Below, one piece after another: positions 6,579 to 10,167 of a stretch of DNA of 10,167 nt. Numbering within the stretch: position 1 is the first letter of the stretch; the number at the start of each line of letters is the position of its first letter. The stretch lies in NCBI GenBank assembly GCA_937951455.1, contig CALFBU010000011.1, forward strand, positions 1 to 10,167, read 5' to 3'. The position numbers and the translations under genes are program-made. The stretch comes from an uncultured Rhizobiaceae group bacterium (GTDB lineage: Bacteria; Pseudomonadota; Alphaproteobacteria; Rhizobiales; Rhizobiaceae). The notes under the pieces are model-generated. The model made no database searches. It had not been told where the DNA came from and saw only the letters and a program-made list of their open reading frames with translations.

Positions 6579-6926
6579 ATGACAAATATTATAAAAATGC
6601 AGGATGACAGCCAAAAAGGCAACGATGACGACAATGGCACAGGTCTTGCTACTAAAGTTAGACCAAAAACAAAAAAGCCTAGTCTATATCGTGTGCTTTT
6701 ATTGAATGACGACTTTACACCCATGGAATTTGTTGTTCATGTGTTGGAAAGGTTTTTTTCAAAAACGGGTGAACAGGCAACTCAGATAATGTTGCATGTT
6801 CACAATAATGGCGTTGGAGAGTGTGGCGTCTTTACATATGAAGTTGCTGAGACCAAAGTAACACAAGTTATGGACTTCGCTCTAAAACACCAGCATCCGC
6901 TACAATGCGTGATGGAAAAGAAATAA
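6579..6926 (+). CDS. clpS: ClpS, adaptor of the ClpAP protease
   Basis: Cytoplasmic N-end-rule adaptor: it binds proteins with bulky hydrophobic N-terminal residues and hands them to the ClpA N-domain for degradation by ClpAP. The 115 residues comprise an acidic, flexible N-terminal extension (1-33) and the folded core. The substrate pocket is intact: [10 protein letters not shown] (43-52), whose Asn43, Asp44 and gatekeeper Met49 match Asn34, Asp35 and Met40 of E. coli ClpS, and His75 in HVHNNG, matching His66. The core ends with [13 protein letters not shown] and [10 protein letters not shown] as in the family. The start ATG has AAGGA 5 bases ahead; an ATG at 6597 is a poorer alternative. 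It is followed after 16 bases by clpA, its obligate partner, in one operon. Confidence 0.98.
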   Translation: MTNIIKMQDDSQKGNDDDNGTGLATKVRPKTKKPSLYRVLLLNDDFTPMEFVVHVLERFFSKTGEQATQIMLHVHNNGVGECGVFTYEVAETKVTQVMDFALKHQHPLQCVMEKK

Positions 6927-6942
6927 AGAACGGAAAAAGAAT

Positions 6943-9384
6943 TTGCCATCTTTTACAGACAGCCTAGAAAAAGCCCTACACAAGGCCCTCACCTACGCAA
7001 ATGATAGAGCGCAAGAATATGCCACACTTGAGCATTTACTACTTGCACTCACGGATGATGAAGACGCTGCAAGCGTAATGAAGGCGTGTAATGTAGACCT
7101 TAAGGTTCTTCGTGAAAACCTGACGGACTATATTGATACAGAACTTTCAAATTTGGTTACAGGCTATAATGAAGATTCAAAACCGACCGCAGGCTTTCAG
7201 CGCGTTATTCAACGCGCCGTCATACACGTGCAGTCTTCTGGCCGTGAAGAAGTAACAGGAGCAAACGTATTGGTGGCAATTTTCGCTGAACGTGAAAGTC
7301 ACGCCGCCTACTTCCTGCAAGAACAAGACATGACGCGTTATGATGCGGTAAACTTCATTTCACACGGCATCGCAAAAAAAGCAGGCAGCTCAGAAGCACG
7401 TCCAGCTCGAGGGATCGAAGACGAGCAAGGTCAAATGGGCGAGGAAGAACAGCAAAACAAAGCGGACGCCCTTGGTAGCTACTGCGTCAATCTAAACGAA
7501 AAAGCCAAAGCGGGACGGATCGATCCATTAATCGGGCGCGTTGAAGAAGTAAATCGCACCATTCAGGTTTTGTGTCGTCGTTCAAAAAACAACCCACTAT
7601 ACGTTGGCGATTCTGGTGTTGGTAAAACGGCAATCGCTGAAGGTTTAGCAAAGCGCATTACAGAGGGTGACGTGCCTGAAGTCTTGCGCGATAGCACAAT
7701 CTATTCTTTGGATATGGGCACCCTGCTCGCAGGCACCCGATACCGTGGTGACTTTGAGGAACGCTTGAAGCAAGTGGTCAAGGAAATTGAAGAAACGCCA
7801 GGTGCAGTTCTGTTCATCGATGAAATTCATACCGTCATCGGCGCAGGCGCTACATCAGGCGGAGCTATGGATGCCTCTAATCTATTAAAACCCGCCCTCT
7901 CCTCTGGTACAATTCGTTGCATTGGCTCTACAACATATAAAGAATACCGCCAGTTTTTCGAAAAAGATCGCGCGCTGGTACGCCGCTTCCAAAAAATCGA
8001 TGTCAAAGAACCATCCATTGAAGATGCCATCGATATCATGAAAGGTCTGAAACCTTATTTCGAAGAGTTCCACGCTGTTGAATATACAGATGAAGCCATC
8101 AAAGGCGCAGTCGAACTTTCATCGCGGTATATTAATGACCGCAAATTGCCGGATAAGGCAATTGACGTTATTGATGAAACTGGCGCCTCGCTCATGCTTC
8201 TACCAGCAGACGAGCGCAAAAAGAAAATCGACATTCAAGATATTGAAGCGACCATCGCAACCATGGCGCGCATTCCGCCCAAAACGGTTTCAAAAGATGA
8301 TGTGCAGGTTCTTTCAAATCTCGATGCCCAATTAAAACGTGTTGTTTATGGTCAGGATGATGCAATCGATGCGCTATCCGCAGCTATTAAGCTCTCTCGT
8401 GCGGGTCTTCGCGAACCTGAAAAACCAATTGGTTCATATTTATTCTCTGGCCCAACAGGTGTTGGTAAAACTGAAGTTGCAAAACAATTGGCAAGTTCGC
8501 TTGGTGTTGAGCTTCTGCGTTTTGACATGTCTGAATATATGGAGCGTCACACAGTATCACGTCTCATCGGAGCACCTCCAGGCTATGTTGGCTTTGATCA
8601 AGGTGGCCTTCTAACTGACGGCGTTGACCAACATCCTCACAGCGTTTTGCTACTTGATGAAATCGAGAAAGCGCACCCTGATCTGTTCAATATCTTGTTA
8701 CAGGTGATGGACAACGGCAAGCTTACGGACAACAACGGCAAATCTGTTGATTTCCGCAACACCATCATCATCATGACAACCAATGCGGGTGCATCTGAGG
8801 CTCAAAAATCAGCAATCGGATTTGGCTCAACCAAGCGTACAGGGGACGATGAAGAAGCGATCAACCGCCTTTTTGCACCAGAGTTTAGAAACCGGCTTGA
8901 TGCAATCGTACCATTTGGCACGCTTCCAACACCTGTCATTCACAAGATTGTTGAAAAATTCATCATGCAATTGGAAGCACAACTTGCTGAACGTAATGTA
9001 ACCTTTGAACTCACGAAGGATGCAATCAGCTGGATTGCCAAAAAAGGTTTTGATGACCGCATGGGAGCACGCCCGCTTGGTCGCGTAATACAAGAGCACA
9101 TTAAAAAGCCATTGGCTGATGAAGTACTCTTCGGAAAGCTTCAAAAAGGCGGCACGGTTAAAGTCACCTTGGTTAAAGATGAGTTGGGCAAAGAGAAAAT
9201 CGCACTGGAGAGTATCGAAGATAAACCAGTCAAAAAACCCACAAAGTCCAAGACAACGACTAAGGCAAAAGCAAAGCCTGCAACCAAGGCTACTGCCAAA
9301 CCAAAAGCACCGCGTAAACCGCGCGGTAAAGGTAATGGCGGCGGAGGTGCATCCGTACCGAAAGTTCCTTTAAAAACCAAATAA
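6943..9384 (+). CDS. clpA: ClpA, AAA+ unfoldase subunit of ClpAP protease
   Basis: Hexameric ATP-driven unfoldase that threads substrates, including ClpS-delivered N-end-rule proteins, into ClpP. 813 residues, longer than E. coli ClpA because of its tail. Order: N-domain with two Clp_N repeats (about 1-145), acidic Gln/Glu-rich linker (150-172), first AAA+ module with Walker A GDSGVGKT (222-229), Walker B FIDEIH (291-296) and RRF (348-350 region), second module with Walker A GPTGVGKT (503-510), Walker B LLDEIEKA (570-577), sensor-1 TTNAG (612-616), the ClpP-docking loop IGF (625-627), FRNRLD (648-653) and sensor-2 GAR (708-710). Residues 761-813 form a Lys/Ala/Pro/Thr-rich tail with a GGGG run. 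The start is TTG: the protein opens [11 protein letters not shown] as rhizobial ClpA does, and no ATG is available; GGAAAAAG stands just ahead. No ClpB/ClpC-type middle coiled coil is present. Confidence 0.98.
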   Translation: MPSFTDSLEKALHKALTYANDRAQEYATLEHLLLALTDDEDAASVMKACNVDLKVLRENLTDYIDTELSNLVTGYNEDSKPTAGFQRVIQRAVIHVQSSGREEVTGANVLVAIFAERESHAAYFLQEQDMTRYDAVNFISHGIAKKAGSSEARPARGIEDEQGQMGEEEQQNKADALGSYCVNLNEKAKAGRIDPLIGRVEEVNRTIQVLCRRSKNNPLYVGDSGVGKTAIAEGLAKRITEGDVPEVLRDSTIYSLDMGTLLAGTRYRGDFEERLKQVVKEIEETPGAVLFIDEIHTVIGAGATSGGAMDASNLLKPALSSGTIRCIGSTTYKEYRQFFEKDRALVRRFQKIDVKEPSIEDAIDIMKGLKPYFEEFHAVEYTDEAIKGAVELSSRYINDRKLPDKAIDVIDETGASLMLLPADERKKKIDIQDIEATIATMARIPPKTVSKDDVQVLSNLDAQLKRVVYGQDDAIDALSAAIKLSRAGLREPEKPIGSYLFSGPTGVGKTEVAKQLASSLGVELLRFDMSEYMERHTVSRLIGAPPGYVGFDQGGLLTDGVDQHPHSVLLLDEIEKAHPDLFNILLQVMDNGKLTDNNGKSVDFRNTIIIMTTNAGASEAQKSAIGFGSTKRTGDDEEAINRLFAPEFRNRLDAIVPFGTLPTPVIHKIVEKFIMQLEAQLAERNVTFELTKDAISWIAKKGFDDRMGARPLGRVIQEHIKKPLADEVLFGKLQKGGTVKVTLVKDELGKEKIALESIEDKPVKKPTKSKTTTKAKAKPATKATAKPKAPRKPRGKGNGGGGASVPKVPLKTK

Positions 9385-9408
9385 TCTGTATAAAAATCGC
9401 AAAAACTC

Positions 9409-9443
9409 AAAGGCGTTAGGAAACAGTTCCTTAACGCCTTTTT
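9409..9443 (+). terminator. Rho-independent terminator after clpA
   Basis: Arms AAAGGCGTTAGGAA and TTCCTTAACGCCTTT pair over 14 base pairs with one bulged base and a 4-base loop (ACAG), and the stem runs into five T. It lies 25 bases behind the clpA stop and closes the clpS-clpA operon. The reverse strand reads A-rich ahead of the stem and T-rich behind only for three bases, so it is mainly one-directional. Confidence 0.9.
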
Positions 9444-9481
9444 GTTATTTTCCTTAAAATTTTAATGATTTGGAAGAAGCC

Positions 9482-10167
9482 ATGCATTGGAAAGCATCTC
9501 TTTGCGAGCGATTACATCTCAAGCCCACAGAGTTTTTAATGGGGCTTGTTACACTCTCAGCGTTAATCGTTGATATTGTTCTCGTTCTTTATAAAGGTGT
9601 CAGACTGGACTTGCCCGCCTATGCAGGCCTTGCTAGCGTTGGCTTCCCGATGATTTTCGTTGGATTATACTACCGCATGAGCGAGCGCAGTGAACGTATT
9701 GCTTCTGCGATGATTTGTTCAGGCATGTTTATTTTATTTTCAGCCTGTTTATCGCTGTTCAACTATCTCATGCTACCTCTGAACAGACCGACAATTGACG
9801 TATCCATCACTGCAATCGATGCCATGCTTGGGTTTAACTGGCCGGATGTGATGGCCTTTGCTGCCCAGTTTCCAACCACTGTATATATCATGAAGCTGGC
9901 ATACATGAGCACTATGCCGCAACTGGCGATCCTTGTTGTCATTCTTGGACTATCCGGGCGCGCACGTGACCTACATATCATGCTCACTTCGATCACGGTT
10001 ACAGCCACATTGACCATATGTTTTTGGGGCGTCTTCCCAACCCTTGGCGCCAAGTCGCTATATAACGTGTCACCCGAAATCTGGCAGATTATTAATCCGC
10101 CTGTAAATCGTGAATATGCACTTGAGTTGATAAAGATTGCGCGTGAAGGTGCGGCTTTCATTACGCC
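9482..10167 (+). CDS. Multi-pass membrane protein, probable PAP2/inositolphosphotransferase-type, 3' partial
   Basis: The frame stays open from ATG 9482 to the window edge (228 codons), with GGAAG 5 bases ahead of the start. It begins 38 bases after the clpA terminator and is an independent transcription unit. Hydrophobic segments are visible at about residues 16-36, 46-63, 75-98, 137-157 and 166-188, with Arg/Lys-rich short loops (YYRMSERSER, SGRARD). The stretch LNRPTIDVSITAIDAMLGFNWPD and the following SGRARDLHIML resemble the N-terminal half of PAP2_3 (Aur1/Ipt1-like inositolphosphotransferase or lipid phosphatase) proteins as I remember them from alphaproteobacteria. In that family the catalytic histidines (PSFH and a later His/Asp) come afterwards, outside this window, so activity cannot be judged. 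The alternative is an unrelated inner-membrane protein. A 132-codon open frame on the opposite strand here is a shadow. Confidence 0.7.
   Translation, partial: MHWKASLCERLHLKPTEFLMGLVTLSALIVDIVLVLYKGVRLDLPAYAGLASVGFPMIFVGLYYRMSERSERIASAMICSGMFILFSACLSLFNYLMLPLNRPTIDVSITAIDAMLGFNWPDVMAFAAQFPTTVYIMKLAYMSTMPQLAILVVILGLSGRARDLHIMLTSITVTATLTICFWGVFPTLGAKSLYNVSPEIWQIINPPVNREYALELIKIAREGAAFIT

Noticed and set aside
9141..9410. Minus-strand 89-codon frame with Pro/Leu-rich hydrophobic product opposite the clpA tail
   Set aside because: Its composition is the mirror of the Lys/Ala/Pro/Gly-rich tail codons and it runs through the clpA 3' end.
9763..10161. 132-codon open frame on the minus strand
   Set aside because: It lies wholly opposite the plus-strand membrane protein, which has a ribosome site, hydrophobic periodicity and follows the clpA terminator; the minus-strand product resembles no family.
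1..10167. CRISPR array, tRNA/rRNA, insertion sequence or toxin-antitoxin pair
   Set aside because: No regularly spaced repeats, cloverleaf-like sequence, transposase or terminal inverted repeats were seen on either strand; gene content is mostly housekeeping.

Overview
The window looks like an ordinary chromosomal stretch from an alphaproteobacterium, most likely of the Hyphomicrobiales (Rhizobiales). The evidence is a ClpS-ClpA pair whose N-terminus and IGF-loop region match those of rhizobial ClpA as I remember it, next to a divergent D-alanyl-D-alanine carboxypeptidase that ends in a SPOR domain. G+C is moderate by eye. At least one gene (clpA), and probably dacF too, starts with TTG. I cannot name a genus. 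No mobile element, tRNA, rRNA or CRISPR array is visible.

Layout. (1) Positions 2-2800, plus strand: a tight three-gene catabolic-looking cluster made of a short-chain dehydrogenase (5' end outside the window), a class III PLP-dependent aminotransferase and an aldo/keto reductase. Gaps are 19 and 2 bases. Together they could deaminate an amine or omega-amino acid and oxidise or reduce the resulting carbonyl; the substrate is not readable. (2) Positions 2802-6244, minus strand: read in transcription order, dacF-like carboxypeptidase, a small very basic protein of unknown function, a secreted protein of unknown function, and a glutathionyl-hydroquinone reductase. The last gene converges on the aldo/keto reductase with one base between the stop codons. 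(3) Positions 6245-6578: a divergent control region with two perfect palindromes, a G/C hairpin in the probable dacF leader and a candidate sigma-70-type promoter for clpS. (4) Positions 6579-9384, plus strand: clpS and clpA, the N-end-rule adaptor and the AAA+ unfoldase of the ClpAP protease, followed by a clear intrinsic terminator. ClpA carries a lysine-rich disordered tail. (5) Positions 9482 to the end, plus strand: the N-terminal part of a multi-pass membrane protein, probably of the PAP2/inositolphosphotransferase type, cut by the window edge.

I found no convincing new multi-gene system. The items most worth a second look are the small basic protein behind dacF, the secreted unknown protein, the control elements between dacF and clpS, and the ClpA tail.
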